DNA of 64,000 nucleotides, taken from Alectoria sarmentosa (lineage: Eukaryota > Ascomycota > Lecanoromycetes > Lecanorales > Parmeliaceae). Positions 32,440 to 45,504 of the stretch are shown piece after piece (position 1 is the stretch's first letter; each line of letters begins with the position of its first letter). The notes below the pieces were generated by a model, which saw only the letters and a list, made by a program, of their open reading frames with translations, did not search any database and had not been told where the DNA came from. The stretch is from assembly GCA_009733775.1 (NCBI GenBank), contig WOGZ01000017.1, forward strand, positions 62,001 through 126,000. The letters run 5' to 3'. Made by a program: the position numbers and the translations under genes.

Positions 32440-32918
32440 CAGGTAGATAGTATAGATTGTACTTCAGTGATACATTTGACTGCTTCCTGCATCTTGCCAA
32501 TATTGCCACTTCATGGCTAGCCATGACACCGAGACTCATTCGAGAGATTGCCCATCCATTTTGGAGGATTCTTGCAGTTGTCTGCACCAAGGTAGAATGC
32601 TTCCCCTTTGTTTTGCTCCAAACGTGGGCTTGCACAAGGAAGTGTTTTGCCTTGATTCATCGTATATTCGTCATCAGTCACTACTAATCAGAGCGCCTCC
32701 ACCTCCCCAACTGAGGTACGACGTTGTTGAAATGTCTAGAGCCCATGACTTCCCCAAACTCGGCGCGTATCTGAACTCTCCCTGCCTCAGTCTCACGGCT
32801 TTCGCAAAAGTAGAAAGTCGTCAGCCTGTCAAGGATACACCTCGCATGTCGCAGACTTTTATTTTGCTTCAAATCCGATCTGTGTCTCAATCCCGCTCAA
32901 CTTGACCGACTCCGTGAC

Positions 32919-33162
32919 TCAATTCGTACTCATACGGCCCAGGCCTGCCGCCCAGCACGTGCATCCACCCAGGAGTCTTCTAACATTGGCACTTTTCCTC
33001 GGCTCCAACATATTCTCCTTGCTTGCAAAACGTTGGCTGACATCTCCGGCATTCCACACGGCAGCATTTTTGCAATCGCCCTTTACCACACAGGTGCACG
33101 GCGGAACACGCAAAGTAGCAGACGCAGCGGTCTTCTGCATCTGCGAAGACGGAAATTGGCAT
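32919..33162 (-). other. possible Cys-rich exon, unresolved
   Basis: Two overlapping minus-strand frames are cysteine rich. One (from about 33140) reads PPCTCVVKGDCKNAAVWNAGDV and later LLGGCTCWAAGLG, resembling the Cys spacing of some small secreted fungal proteins; the other has eleven Cys in about 50 codons. No signal peptide exon could be joined. Confidence 0.22.
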
Positions 33163-33387
33163 AGGCGAGCTGGCGAGCAAATGCGTCAAGTGGAGACAAG
33201 GGCAGTAGAGAGATGGACGATGAAGTTGTGGCTTGAGTCACCACGAAGGGTCAGTACGGAGAAGGAGGAAGGCTGATTCATCGTAAGATGATTTTGGTAG
33301 TGCTTGCTGAATGTTCGGGCGGCTGTCAGATAAGGGTATTGGTCGCAAATCGACGTGTTTCGTTCTCGGCATCAACTATGTAGGCTT

Positions 33388-33436
33388 GCTAATGCGAGTG
33401 CGAATGCGAATGCGAATGCGAATGCTAATGCGAGTG
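33388..33436. repeat. hexanucleotide repeat, (GCGAAT)n-like
   Basis: About eight units alternating gcgaat, gcgagt and gctaat in a row. Confidence 0.85.
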
Positions 33437-33847
33437 GGGAATAGGTTGATTCTGGGGGGCTGATAACATTTTGAACTTGGCAACATGGATTAGATATTGT
33501 GTCATTCGGTGCCACCAAGGGGGTGCAGTTGATGGGATCCCACAGCAAGACCTATTTCCAAACCCCAAATTTGAGCGTCATCGATCATCCACGACCCAAC
33601 CTGTATAAACGATGCTACAAATGAGAAATATGAACAATCGCAGGGGGTATAGGAAGTACCCTGCACGGGCAGGAGGTAAAGAATCCACAGATCTCCGGCC
33701 GGACCAACTTGCAGGGTAAAAGGACGCGAAAGCAGAGGATAGCAAAGAAGCGGTGTTCGAAAGACCATGACCATTGCGAACGGCAAGATGGGTCATCAGA
33801 TGAAGGTTGATGAGGGTTTCTTGACCTAGCATTGAGTGGAAATGGTT

Positions 33848-33862
33848 GAGAGAGAGAGAGAG
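33848..33862. repeat. (GA)n microsatellite
   Basis: gagagagagagagag within non-coding DNA. Confidence 0.85.
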
Positions 33863-36800
33863 CATCAAGGCACACTAATGCGTGGGTACCAGATGCATCT
33901 CACCCATACACAGGGAGTAATGAGAAGGGTAACTCCGTTGATATGGATTTCAATTTTCTTGTCTTTGATTGGAGAGTGGAAAGACGAGCGTCGCGGGATT
34001 TCAGGAAAGCAGAAGGAAATGAGGGATGCAACGAGGCAGTAACACTGATTATTTTATCTCGAACACTTGTTTGAGAGAGCAATGCTGCAAGATGAGGCTG
34101 TACAATAAAATGAAAATTTCTTCAATATGTTGTACATTGTACGCTAATATTTCCCAGGGTCGGAGTTATATGTTTCGGAGTTAAGAAAGCCTGGGCATAT
34201 GCAGGGTCTCAAGGGTGTACGCAGGGACTTCTGCTGGGTAACGGAAGGACGGGTCCCAGGAGACGCGAGATCGAGAATTCTGAGAAAAGACCCAAAGAGG
34301 CACGTGCTTGAAGCGGCATATGCACACACAATTAATCCTCGCCCTAAATCCCACGCGTCCTATATGCCGTCAAGGCGTCAAGATTTCCAAAGAAGCAGCG
34401 TCAAAAACAATGTATTAGGCTCCAAACGGCTCAAAGATTCTAGGGGTATATATACGTAAAATCACTTTTGCCGACCACGGAGCACGCTGCGCCTAATGAA
34501 GGATATCGAGATGTTGAACAGGTGATCATCGAATTGTGTGAAAAGAGGCTAGGAATGAAATCGGGCTAGCCCAAATGGCCAGGATCTTTTTCCAGCACCG
34601 GGGTAAACCTTGCAAGCCCACGAGGCCTACTTACACCAACTGGCAATTACCCATGCTCTCCAATCTTGGTCGCCCGCCTCATTAGAGTTGTTGCCAAATG
34701 GCGAGCACGGACGTTCCTCCGCAGCACACGTGATGCCCAAAGTCTAGGCTCATGGCCTGCATGCCTTATGTGGGCGTGGGAAATGATGAAATCGCCCGGA
34801 ATCTGGGCCTCGACGTTGCCGGCATCGTCTCCGCTGACTGGTAGCAATTGCGGCCCTTGAGGGCTGAATAGACGAGCAAGCGCTCCCAGAATGCTCTTCA
34901 AATCCCGATTCGTGGATGACAGAACGAGGGTACGTGCTATCGACATATGTTGCAGGTACCCGAGACCACAATGAAACGCTCGTGAGGTGCCTTGGCGCAT
35001 TTCTTCTTTGCGTTTCCTTCCGTCGAGGTTCGAGTGAAGTGCATGGCCGGGTCTGTACAGTTCGAGTAGACGTAATAGTTTCGTGTGTATTCGCACATAA
35101 TGGAGAAAGCTTGTGGATGGAGGAGGGATCTGAATCGGGATGGTGATCTGAGATGACATCAGTACAAAGACAACCAATTCATAGTGCCGCAGTGCCCATA
35201 CCGTGGGTGTTGTGCGAACCAATGCGCCGCAGTCCTCCTGCACTTCGGGGAGTTGAGAATCCGATTTGTATTGACGACCAGCCGGGCAGATTGACCACTG
35301 TATGTGTTGGCGCACCAATTTTTAAAAGACTTATGCTGGAGTTGCGGTTCGCTTCAGGGAGATCAAGATATAAGCCGTGGTTGGAGGAATGGCGACATCT
35401 TTCTAAGTTTCCCAGGAGACAATGTTTCACACATATATGTGGTAGAAGATGACATGGTTAAGTATGGGTTGTGAACAGATCGCGGCGCCATGAATTTTTT
35501 TTTCGCCGTTTATGTCGCAAGGAGAAATAGTGAGCAGGCATGTATTTGCGCTCCAGCATCATCCGAGTACCACCCGAGCAACGAAGGATAATCTATAGTT
35601 GGCGTGGAGCATAATGGCCAGTAGCTCGCGCAAAGGGTAGAAACAAGAGAGTCATGGAGCATTAACGCTCATAGGCGGTCAAAGCGACTAAGAAGCTCCT
35701 TGAAGCTTGGGCCTGCAATTCGAATAGAAATCGTGATCAAACCTAAACCTAGCAACCTAAAAAACGCCGGACAGCTTGATTGAGATTCTCATCAGCATTC
35801 TTAACGTATTAAATTCGAGCGCATCAAGGCTCAACGCGGTAGAAGGGTCACCGAACATGTCAACCAGCTAGAGAAAACTGGGGTGCAGCCGGGTTGAACG
35901 TTTCGGGACCTGGCGAGCGTGAGCAAGCGTGGGGGGGGTCTTTTCGTCAGAATCTAGACGCGGCAACTGGTGGTGACTGGTGAAGCGTGTCTGATATCCG
36001 CAACGTTGAAACTCTCACCTTCAGCGATCTATTTTCATACGAGCTGAAACAGGTTTGCTACCATGTGTTTCGATTGATGAAGCACCACCCCTCCCTCGTT
36101 AGCGACCTAAAGGGGCCAAGTGACCTCACAGCTTCATGTCACAATGTTCCAAAGAAGAATAGATCTATCCGAGCCTCTGGTCTGTATGCAAAAGGCGTCA
36201 AAAAATGCATGTGGGCCTTTCAGTGCCGAGTGGTGCATACACGAAGGCGAGGTGCTTGAGCCTCGCGCTCCCAGGTTGAGCATTGCATGCATGCACAGAC
36301 CGCTGTGGGCCTCGTCTTCACTACGGTCATCACACGTGCCGAACGATCAGTCTTCAAGTTTGGCCGGGCCTTTGCCTCGTGCTCAGAAGAGATTGGAAGC
36401 GTTCTTATGGGGCGCATGTCGCATATGGAAGTAGCCTTCATGCGATTGAGTGGGATAATGGCTGCAAGTGGATGAATGGGGATGAGTAATGATATCGTCG
36501 GGACGCAATGGCGATGTTTTTGGGAATCTCTATAACAAATCAGTCGATTGGTAGAGACTTGAAGTCTCCGTGGAAATGCAGTCGTGAAAGTATCAAGCTG
36601 CTTGGCGCCTGCAGCCTGGGCCTCGTCACAGCAACAACGATTGACGCTGCTGACGCTAGCTAGACTCACGATTATACGATTAGTAAGCGCTTATACGACC
36701 TTGGCCCCTCGGCCGAACTCTCAAAAAGACTCCTGAACAATAATAATAAACAAACTTTCTTTGACACCAACGGCGCATTCCTCTCCTTCATCACACACTT

Positions 36801-36941
36801 TCACTTGCTGCTCTGCTGCGCTTCGCTACAATTTAGGTAGTAGTACACCGCCTTTACCGCCGACCAACCCCCACATCTATACGAAGCAACGACACCTCGT
36901 CACGACTGCCGTTCGCAAGGTACTGGGAGGGTCAAGAAGCC

Positions 36942-38057
36942 ATGGGCTTTGGAGATTTCGAGACGATATGTCGCAAGAGCGCATTGCCAGTGTGTTCCGT
37001 TGTGGGTCATACAAATCCTATTTCGAATAGCACGACTGGCATCCAAGCAATCTGCTACGCCCGAAGCATTGAACTGGCCAACACCATCATCTTTGAGGCT
37101 GCAACCGATTTCATACACATATTGGCGTTAGGCATGGCGGCTATCATGGTGCTGCATGTGCGCTCAAAATTTACAGCTGTCGGTAAGCAAGTCGGGCCTG
37201 AACCATGCCTGTACATCTGAATGCGTTCTGACATGTGGAATTCTAAATATAGGTCGGAAAGAAATCACCACCTTCTTTTACATTTACATGGCTTTGACCA
37301 TGACCTCATTAATTCTGGACGCTGGAGTCATACCTCCGGGATCGGGCACCTTCCCTTACTTCGTGGCCGTGCAGAATGGCTTCACTTCCGCTTTGTGCAC
37401 TTGCCTCCTAATCAATGGCTTCGTCGGTTTTCAGCTATATGAAGACGGAACAAGGCAATCAGTGTGGCTGCTCCGAGGCTCTTCGATTGGGATGTTCATT
37501 ATCTCGGGCGCAGTATCGATCTTGACGTTCAAAGGGAAAGCTGGGTTGGGTCCAACTAACACCGTTGGCCTCTTCGTGGTGCTGTACCTGATCAATGGCA
37601 TATGCCTGTTGGTCTACTTGGCCATGCAGATCATACTTGTCACGAACACGCTGCAAGATCGCTGGCCGCTCGGAGACATCTCCTTTGGGGTTTTCTTCTT
37701 CGTCATTGGCCAGGTGATTCTCTACGTGTTCAGTGATACTATCTGCAATGCCGTATCGCATTATCTCGACGGATTGTTCTTCGCTACTATATGCAATCTC
37801 CTAGCAGTCATGATGGTGTACAAGGCAAGCCTACGAGGAGAGAAAACCTTGCGTGAAACTACTACTAACATTATTTCTAGTACTGGGATTCCATTACAAA
37901 GGAAGATCTAGAATTCAGCGTTGGCACGAAGCAAGGCAATTGGGAAGTCAAAGAGCTCCTTCCTGAAGACGACCGACGGGGTACCATCTATCACGACGGT
38001 TCTTCGGAGTTTGCAAGCAGCACATACCCTCTCCGCGATTCGAATTATGGCGGCTAG
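36942..38057 (+). CDS. CHS7: chitin synthase export chaperone Chs7
   Basis: Three exons, 36942-37182, 37253-37824 and 37881-38057 (329 aa, usual length). The second intron is GC-AG: MVYK, donor GCAAGC, branch CTACTAAC, acceptor TTTCTAG, then YWDSITKEDLEFSVG. The protein begins MGFGDFETICRKSALPVC and keeps the family hallmarks CYARSIELANTIIFEAATDF, HVRSKFTAVGRKEITTFFYIY, VPFYFVAVQNGFTSALCTCLL-type and GFQLYEDGT, LQDRWPLGDISFGVFFF and CNLLAVMMVYK (the middle one reads FPYFVAVQNGF here). Seven hydrophobic segments are expected. Chs7 is an ER protein needed for class-specific chitin synthase exit, so it supports wall and septum formation. The tail is hydrophilic and family-variable. Confidence 0.93.
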
Positions 38058-38565
38058 TTCGACGGAATTCCATGTGAGGTCCCTCGGAAAGATATTTAAG
38101 CATGGCGACGGAGTTATCTCGGACTGCTGGGGCATGGGTTGGCGTTTTGGTTATGGGTAGTGGGCAATGGAAAAGAGCTGGGATTGGCAAACCCTGAGTT
38201 CGGCCAACACAACGGTCTTAGTCTTCAGGGCAGACGCCTAGGACTATGCGAATGAAAGTAATAGCAATAGCAGAAATACCAATTGCTCCGTGGGTTTCGA
38301 TAGTATTCGAGAATAGGGACCAATTACCGCAGAGCGAGACAAATTTCCGTAGTAGTAGCTCAACACTTTACTCCACCAATCTGCACGAGGCATCAAATCC
38401 AGCAGCAGAACCTCTCCATCAGGTCTCCATATCCAACGTGTGTCATCGTCATCAGAGTCTCTATTCAGATTGCTCGAGTTGTCGAGGGCTTATCTAACGG
38501 CTCGTCCTCAACTTCTCCGCAGGTAGCCGTCTCTTGCCTTCTCTGCTTCTCAAGCCACGACAATA
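38058..38565. other. intergenic, promoter of Zn2Cys6 gene
   Basis: 508 bp between CHS7 and the next gene in the same direction. No gene seen. Confidence 0.5.
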
Positions 38566-41500
38566 ATGGCAACTGCAGCACCGCAACAATCTGCAGATTC
38601 AATCTCCGGAACTTCACATAACGCCTCACATGTTGAAGATGTGTCTGCACCGCCATTGCACAAAAGAACCTATCAAGCCTGCGTAAAGCTGACCTTACTC
38701 AGATTTCCCACGCCTGCTAATGTAGGCTTGCATAGATTCCTTGCAGGAGGAGAAAGGTTCGCTGCGATCTAGGACCCGTCGATGAGCCCCACGATCCTCC
38801 GTGTGTCAGGTGTCGCCGCGAAGCCAAGGAATGCTACTTTTCCGCCACCAGAAGAAAAAGAAAAGCAGACAGTGAGGATGGCCAATCCGCAGGAGACGGG
38901 CCTCCAGATGAGGGATATGCGCCACACCTTGCCAGGAAAAAGGGTGCTAGGACTTCTGGCTCTTTCGATCAACAGCTACTGCCACACGGCCAACAGTCGC
39001 TGACGTCGGGATCGCTACCTTCTACATCACCTCTGGACGGATACGATCTACACAGGGAGGGACCTTTCCAGCATGACGGTCGATACGCTACAGACAGAGA
39101 GCTGGGAAGGGCCGAGGATGGCCAGGATCAAGAAGTCTCAAATGAGACTGCTGCCGCATTATTCCAGAGCCCTATCAACGTACCCGGCGATGCGCTGCAT
39201 CTGCTCCTCAAAGCTTCCGATGAGAGTGAGCACATGCAGCGCAGGGATACGGCAAGCCTCGGGAGAAATTCGACAAGTCAGTCCGTGCGAAATTCGAGCA
39301 TTGCGCAACTCAAACACAATTCTGGGCATTCGTCACAGCATCAAGCAGGGCAGACTTATCCTTTGAATATAGACCCAGCAATTTCAGGGAGCAACGCAGA
39401 CAATGAAAGTACTCCTATTCCAATTCCAATAGAAGCGCTCAGGCTCTGGTCGCGGCTTAGGTTCGTCCGTGCTGGGTGGTTCACGGCAAAAGAAGCAATA
39501 TCATACGTCGATTAGTACGCACGTCCCTCATCTGGCTTGACTTGGCTAGGCTGACATTTACAGCTTCTACAAGAACCACTCGCCTCTTACCCCGATTAGT
39601 CTCCCGGCGTTCGACTCACATACAGCATATTTAAACCTTGTCAATGATGAGCCAATGCTTACGGTCACCGTGCTTACAATTGCTTCTCGATACATGGAAC
39701 TCTCAGGCCCGGGGGGCAAGACTCGGTCTTTCATGATCCACGAGAGGCTATGGTCGTACCTGCAAAACATGATTACGCGCATGTTCTGGGGCCAGGAGCA
39801 GTTCGGAGGAGGCTTTTGTGGCGCAGGTACCCGAAGACCAGGCCAGTCAAATTCTGGAAAGGGAGGACTGCGGACGCTAGGCACTATTGAGAGGTATCCT
39901 GTCTGAATGTCGTTTTTCCTCCACTCGGTTAATTTGTTATTTAGCCTTCTTCTTTTGAACGAATTCCATCCTCGGTCCATGCATTTCCCACCCAGTGACG
40001 ATGATGATGACATCCTAGCTCCTGCCGATGATGCCAATACTCCTCCGGAGGAAAAATCCCTGTATATGGGCTCTACCTGGAGCGAGCCAGCTGTACGATC
40101 AGACCGGATGTGCTGGAGCCTTATTGGAACTTCATATGTCTTAGCATATGAGCTCGGCATCTTCGGTACTTACTCCGATGGGGTTCTTTCTGTGGATGGA
40201 ATAGTGAAACGGAGTGGTGGACCAACTGCCTACAACAAACGAGCGGACAGAATTGAACGAATGCTTTATGTTTTTATTACACAGGCGAGTGGCAGATTTG
40301 GGATTCCAAGCATGTATTCAGACCAGATCAACCAGTTTGCAATCGAGAGTGTGAAAGAAGGCTTTGTCTCAGGTATGTGTCCTGCCCGTGGGCTTTACAG
40401 CTGCGCTGACATCTTGTCAGTGGACTCAACCATGCTCAAGGATCCTGTGGACAAGACTCAGCAAAGCTGGCTTGAGCTAATGATCGTAATGAAAGACTGC
40501 AACGACCGGCTTTTTTCGTCAAAAGATCAAACCACAAAGCTGGTCCAGAACGAAGCCTATATCGTACAACTTCACCAACTTCAGCCTCTCCTTCATTCAT
40601 GGCTAAGAAAATTCAATGCTCTAGACCGTAAGTCATGTATACGTAAACACACCGGATCTGACTAATGGAACGAAGTCCCAGTGTACCCCAGGATCATACT
40701 GTCGATTGAGTATCATTACATCAGTAAGTAATCGTACGCCGACTGGAACCAGTCTTTCTCATTGATTTCTTATAGCTCTCTATATCAATTCCCTGGCACT
40801 TCAAGCTGTGATGGAGCATTGGGCTTCAAAGGCCAATCCACTTCCCCAAGGCGAAAGCCCGCAGTCACCCGTTTCTACCATGTCGTCATCATATGCAAGC
40901 CTCTACAATCGGAATGAGCCTTACATTCGAGAGGTGATCGATTCCTCGAGAACTCTCTTACGGCATGTCTTAGACGTTCTTCTCCCGGATGACCATCTCA
41001 AGCATGCTCCTGTGCGGACCTATTTCAGAATCATCTCGGCTGCTATGTTCCTTCTAAAGGTAAATGACTCCATTCTACCCACAGTCAACACTCGAGTTGC
41101 CTACGTCTCACAACTTCTCCAGACTTTCGCCCTTGGCGGTAAAGAGGACGACGTAGCAGTATCGCTCCGCCTTTTGAAAGATACCGTCAAAGCCTTGCGT
41201 ACCAGCGTGGTCGACGACGTTCATCTTTGCCTACGCATCGCCGACGTTCTCGAGAGCTTGATAATAGCAATCAACACTCAATTCATCAGACTACCTCCGG
41301 GGTCTTTATCTACCCCAGAGCAAGCAAAGCGTACCACCAATCTCAGAGAGCAGCAAGCCCACTTCGCGTCTGATGACTATCAAATTGGCACAAAGAATTT
41401 CAACCCTTCTGATAAATTCCAATATGATGATAGACAAGGTCCGCTAGCCGGTATATCTCGCACTTACAATTCCCCTCATGACAGCAATATTTCCATCATG

Positions 41501-41821
41501 CCGCCCATTGGGAACAACTACGCCCCTTTCAATCCTAACAATAACTTCGTAAATACTTTCACGCAGTCCCCCAATCAAAACCAAAACCAGCCGCAGCAAC
41601 CCTTTTATCCAAACGGTGATGAGTCCATGACTTTCCCTTCGGACTGGCTCACACTTGATCTTCAACCACTGCTTGGGAACGACGGCATGGGAGGCGGAGA
41701 TAATCCGTGGTTTGGCGCCTTTGGGCCTGAAACCCATAATAATCTTGAGGTTTTGGGTAAGCTGGTTAATGATGGTGGGTACAAAGGCGATGGGTTCGGG
41801 GAAGGAGGTATGGGGTTTTGA
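38566..41821 (+). CDS. Zn2Cys6 transcription factor, Aro80-like
   Basis: Seven exons: 38566-38682, 38736-39514, 39564-39893, 39945-40372, 40421-40627, 40676-40723 and 40776-41821 (984 aa). The first intron splits the zinc cluster between AC and IPCRRRKVRCD; the cluster then completes as CVRCRREAKECYF, a basic run RRKRK follows. The middle region has the fungal-specific factor domain: VRAGWFTAKEAISYVDYFYKN, LTVTVLTIASRYMELSGPGG, LWSYLQNMITRMFWGQEQFGG, ESLLLLNEFHPRSMHFPP, RSDRMCWSLIGTSYVLAYELG. These match Aro80-type regulators, which in yeast activate aromatic amino-acid catabolism; the target here is inferred only. The 48-nt fourth intron is stop-free and in frame. The C-terminus is Asn/Gln/Gly rich, a likely activation region. 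Confidence 0.83.
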
Positions 41822-42260
41822 GGGGGATGCAAGACTTGATAACTACGATGTGCCGATACCTGTGAAGGATAAGCGGAGGTGTGTGAGTCGATGATATGCT
41901 GTATTGAAGACCTCTTACGGAGACAGGCGTTACGATTATGCATGTTTGTTTTGCTTGGACCGTGACCCTAGAGTGTTCGAGAGTAGGTAGTCCAATACAT
42001 GTCAGATGGTCATTTTTCGAGTGCTACAAGCCACCGCTCGTGCTTCCAGGTGACTGATCAACACACGTGGCGTCTTCATCACTCAAGAGCGCCAGCGTTT
42101 CATGATGGCAAAGAACAGTTGTGTGGAGTTGATCAGCAAGCTACGATCTCCTGCTTTGATGAATAGACAACGCCTCCCTTCGTATCGACACAGCCTCCAT
42201 TTCGCCCTGACGCCGTGGCAAGAGACCCCTTTTCCTCATGCGAAACCCCTTTCCCATCTC
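41822..42260. other. intergenic, convergent 3' ends
   Basis: Between the 3' ends of the Zn2Cys6 gene and FZO1. No gene seen; should hold both transcription terminators. Confidence 0.5.
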
Positions 42261-45177
42261 TCAAACCATCACACCCTCCTCATAGCCCCCGGCCACCCCC
42301 GGCACATGCGCGCCTTCTAAATCCACATCCTCGACCCTACGCCTCCCCTCTCCCGTCTCCCTGACCAGATTTCCAAAATACTTCCTCGCAACATCCGAAT
42401 CCTTTTTGACCTTCAACCTCTCCTCCCTTTTCTCGCCCAACTCTCTCACGCTTTGCTGAAGGCCAGCGTGCAGGTTTTCGGCAGGGTAGCGGAGGATTTT
42501 GCGGGTTTCAGTTGAGATGCGCGAGGCGTTGGTGTGGGTGTAGTCCAAAGCGGAAAGGGTGGATGAGATGCGGCGGGAGAGGCGAGGAGGGAGGGTAGTA
42601 GGGATTGCGTGAAGGGTATAGGTCGTTGCTAGGACCACTACATTACGAACCAGTCAGCGCGAGCCTTTGAGAAAGAGGCAAGAGAAATGGTGAAAGAAGG
42701 GACATACCTGCCGCAATGAGGCCCGGAACAATGAGTCTCCGCATATTCTGAGCTCCCATAACCCTGACAGCGCCCACAGCTCCGTCTACCCAACCAAATC
42801 CGCCAATCATACGTCCACCCAGAACGCTTACGACTGTCAAAGCCATGCCTGTACCTGCGACTTTTTCGTTTTGTTCCCAAAGGCTGCTGACGTCAAAGAA
42901 ATCCGATAATTCGATTTCGAAATCGACTTGTCTGGCTAGGAGATCTCGTCTCTTTGTGAACATCCGATTCGAGTTGAAATTCAAATCATTGTACTCGTCA
43001 CCTAGATGTAGCACGCCCATGGATCTGATGGTGTTCACGCTGCCGATCGTCTTTTGCTTGGCCTTTTCTTCGCAGATTGTGACCGCTTGGGAAATCTGGT
43101 CGAGCATAGCCTGTTTGATATCCTCAGCGTATTGGAAAGCGCTCATGAGGCCAGGATACGGGACACCGAGATTGGTGGTGGCAACTTGAAAAATAGCATT
43201 GTTTATGATGGTACGGGTATTGTTGTAGATGTTTGAGCAGGTCTCTTCAATTGTCTTGTCGACATCATCGCTGACTTCTGCGCGGGCTTTCTTTGATTTT
43301 TCGAAGGCTGGCTCGATCTCTTGCAAATCTTGTGACACGCGGTCGAGCTCAGACTGGGCAACATCGCGATTGAGGGTGGCTAGCAGGTTGAGATCTGCGA
43401 GAACCTTGAGAAGATAGGTTTTGGCAGGGGCGAGCTTGGACCTGGCACGCTTTTCGAGCACGAATCGTCGCAGTGAACCCTCTAATTTCTCAAAATCCTG
43501 TAGCTTCTCCTTCTCCTTTCCTTTATCCTTCTTTGGAGGTGATCCAGGCTCGCCATGCTTCCCCAGCGTCTCTTCATCGTCATCCATTGAGGGGAAGTCG
43601 TTCGAAGGGCCGAAACTACTACCGCTACCATCTCCACCGCCGTCACCATCAGGGGGACCAGAACCAATTGCAGGCGCGACTGGAATTGCGTTACTTGAGA
43701 CAAAGTGTACCAATTCCGAAGACTCTTTCAACGTATCTGGACTCAGAGTTGCAACCTGCTCCAGAATCATGCGCTCGCATCTAGCTTTATCCCTTATATT
43801 GTCGAATCCATTAACCACAATGAAGATGTATGCCTTCTCCTGGGCAGCGTTCCAGATGAATTCTTTGGCGGAGAGAGTGAAATGGTTGGCAGCAGAGACA
43901 ACAAAGACCACGACATCGATTTCCTCTTGTCTTGCGAAAACCGCAGTAGTCTTCAGAGAATCTGAATTGAGACCGGGCGCATCTATTATTGAAATGTCCA
44001 CGACGCCGTTATTAAGTAGCGATTCGTCGATCGTCCTGATGTCCTTAACGTAAACCTTGCACTGTGTGTACGTCTGATTGTCCGTGACGATCTTCTCGAG
44101 ATCCTGCAGTGAATATACATCATACGTACTCTCGTCGTTTCGTTTGTAGATCGTGCCTTTGTGCACAGCATGCGCCTCCTCGAGATTTCCGTTCTCCTTA
44201 GCATCCAATACTTCGCAGAAAATGCTCGTACACGGTTGCTGATCTTCCGGTAGTATCTTTCTTCTCAGCAGCGCGTTACAGAACGTCGATTTGCCGGCAT
44301 TCAAATCCCCTGTGACTAGGACTTTGCTGGAAGAATCCTCAATCCGAGCCCGCAGCCGTATCAGATGCTGTATGGTCTGGTTTATTCTCCCATTCAATAA
44401 AGATGCTATGGATTCTTTGTTCATTGAATGTGCAATCTCGGCCGGCGTTAATCCCGTAACGTTCAATTGCAGCTTCAGTACCGAGAAGTCCTGCGCTGAT
44501 TGAGGTGTGATGAGTCTTTCTGGCTCTTGAGATTTCTGGGCTTCAGCTGCAGAGCTCGACTCGGCTGTCGGCTCTTCGTCGAGGGAAGTGACAGCCCGGC
44601 GTGGAGGATGAGGTCGTAGAGGAACATTGTCCTTTTCTCTGTGGATGTCTCCACCAGCGGTAGTCGATTGAGTATGTGCGAAGCCCGGTCTAGGGTCTGA
44701 TTTCGGCTTTGGGGGCTCTCGTACAGAAGGGTACTGCGCGGGCCATTCCGAGTTCTTCTGTCGTAGATCCTGAAGCGTCTCTACCGTCTTCGTAATCTGG
44801 CGACCGAGCGCAGCGCGATTTTGGTTGTAGTATAGCTGGTGGACATGACTGGCCATCATCCTCCTGTCTTTATCTGCATCTGGGTTTATCTCGTCAGGAA
44901 TTCTCGGAGTAAATTCTGGTGTGGGTTGATCTGATGTCAGTCCTGGATGCCACCCTTTGCTACCACCATCATTGGTATAGCTGTCGCTGTAAATGCTTGA
45001 TCCATAGCCTGAATCGTGATCGAGAGTCGACATCAATGCTGCCGCGCTGGCTGAAGTTGACCCATTGCCCACTGTCATATAATGCGGCGTCCGTGGGTGT
45101 GGAGACGAAGACTTGGGCATGGAGCGACTCGAGGAAGGACCGGCGGAGCCATCGCGAGGACGGAAGTTCTGACTCAT
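42261..45177 (-). CDS. FZO1: mitofusin, mitochondrial outer-membrane fusion GTPase
   Basis: Two exons, 45177-42708 and 42637-42261 (948 aa). A long Ser/Pro-rich N-terminus precedes the dynamin-type GTPase: P-loop GDLNAGKSTFCNALLRR near residue 290, G2 PCTSIFCEV, G3 DISIIDAPGLNSD and G4-like IFIVVNGFDNIRDKARCE. A heptad-rich segment follows (LNRDVAQSELDRVSQDLQEIE), then two closely spaced membrane helices near residues 770-835 (MALTVVSVLGGRMIGGFGW; LIVPGLIAAVVLATTYTLHA, the second split by the intron), and a short C-terminal coiled coil. Fzo1 tethers and fuses mitochondrial outer membranes. The 327-bp gap to VPS2 is a divergent promoter. The insert GPPDGDGGGDGSGSS in the GTPase-to-coil linker is low complexity. 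Confidence 0.93.
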
Positions 45178-45504
45178 GACGGGGAAGGTATCAAAGAAGT
45201 GAGGAAGAGATAAAGCTCAAGAAGACTTTGTAGGTGGTCGTGGGAAGAGGTTCATTGGTAGACTTGTTGCAAGTGCAAGAATAATTCGCCGCCCTCCTTA
45301 ATCCATTACTAACGACGGCTTGTTCCGCCGCTAGCGCCTGGTGGAGAAGAGCGTCATCCCGCCGCGGTCTCTCGAGCTTCCACAGCTTCGAGGCAGCAAT
45401 ATCCGAATATCCTTCTGTTCAATTGAGCTCTGTTCTCTATTTCCTTTATCCTTCCCCAATCCTTCCTTTCCACCTTCCCTCATCAACATTTCTTGTTCGC
45501 CAGC
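45178..45504. promoter_or_regulatory. divergent promoter, FZO1 / VPS2
   Basis: 327 bp between the two start codons. The VPS2 side is strongly pyrimidine rich (about 45430-45500), as is usual before fungal start codons. Confidence 0.5.

Larger units (their letters stand above)
30944..36941. other. 6 kb gene-sparse region
   Basis: No gene could be supported. It contains a tandem-repeat coding-like remnant (31942-32277), a 53-bp tandem repeat (32342-32439), a hexanucleotide repeat (33388-33436), a GA microsatellite (33848-33862) and a possible Cys-rich exon (32919-33162, minus). A 223-codon minus-strand frame (34647-35318) lacks any motif. The promoter of CHS7 lies at the right end. Confidence 0.5.

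Noticed and set aside
34647..35318. 223-codon minus-strand frame
   Set aside because: No recognisable domain, signal or splice pattern; surrounding DNA is gene-poor.
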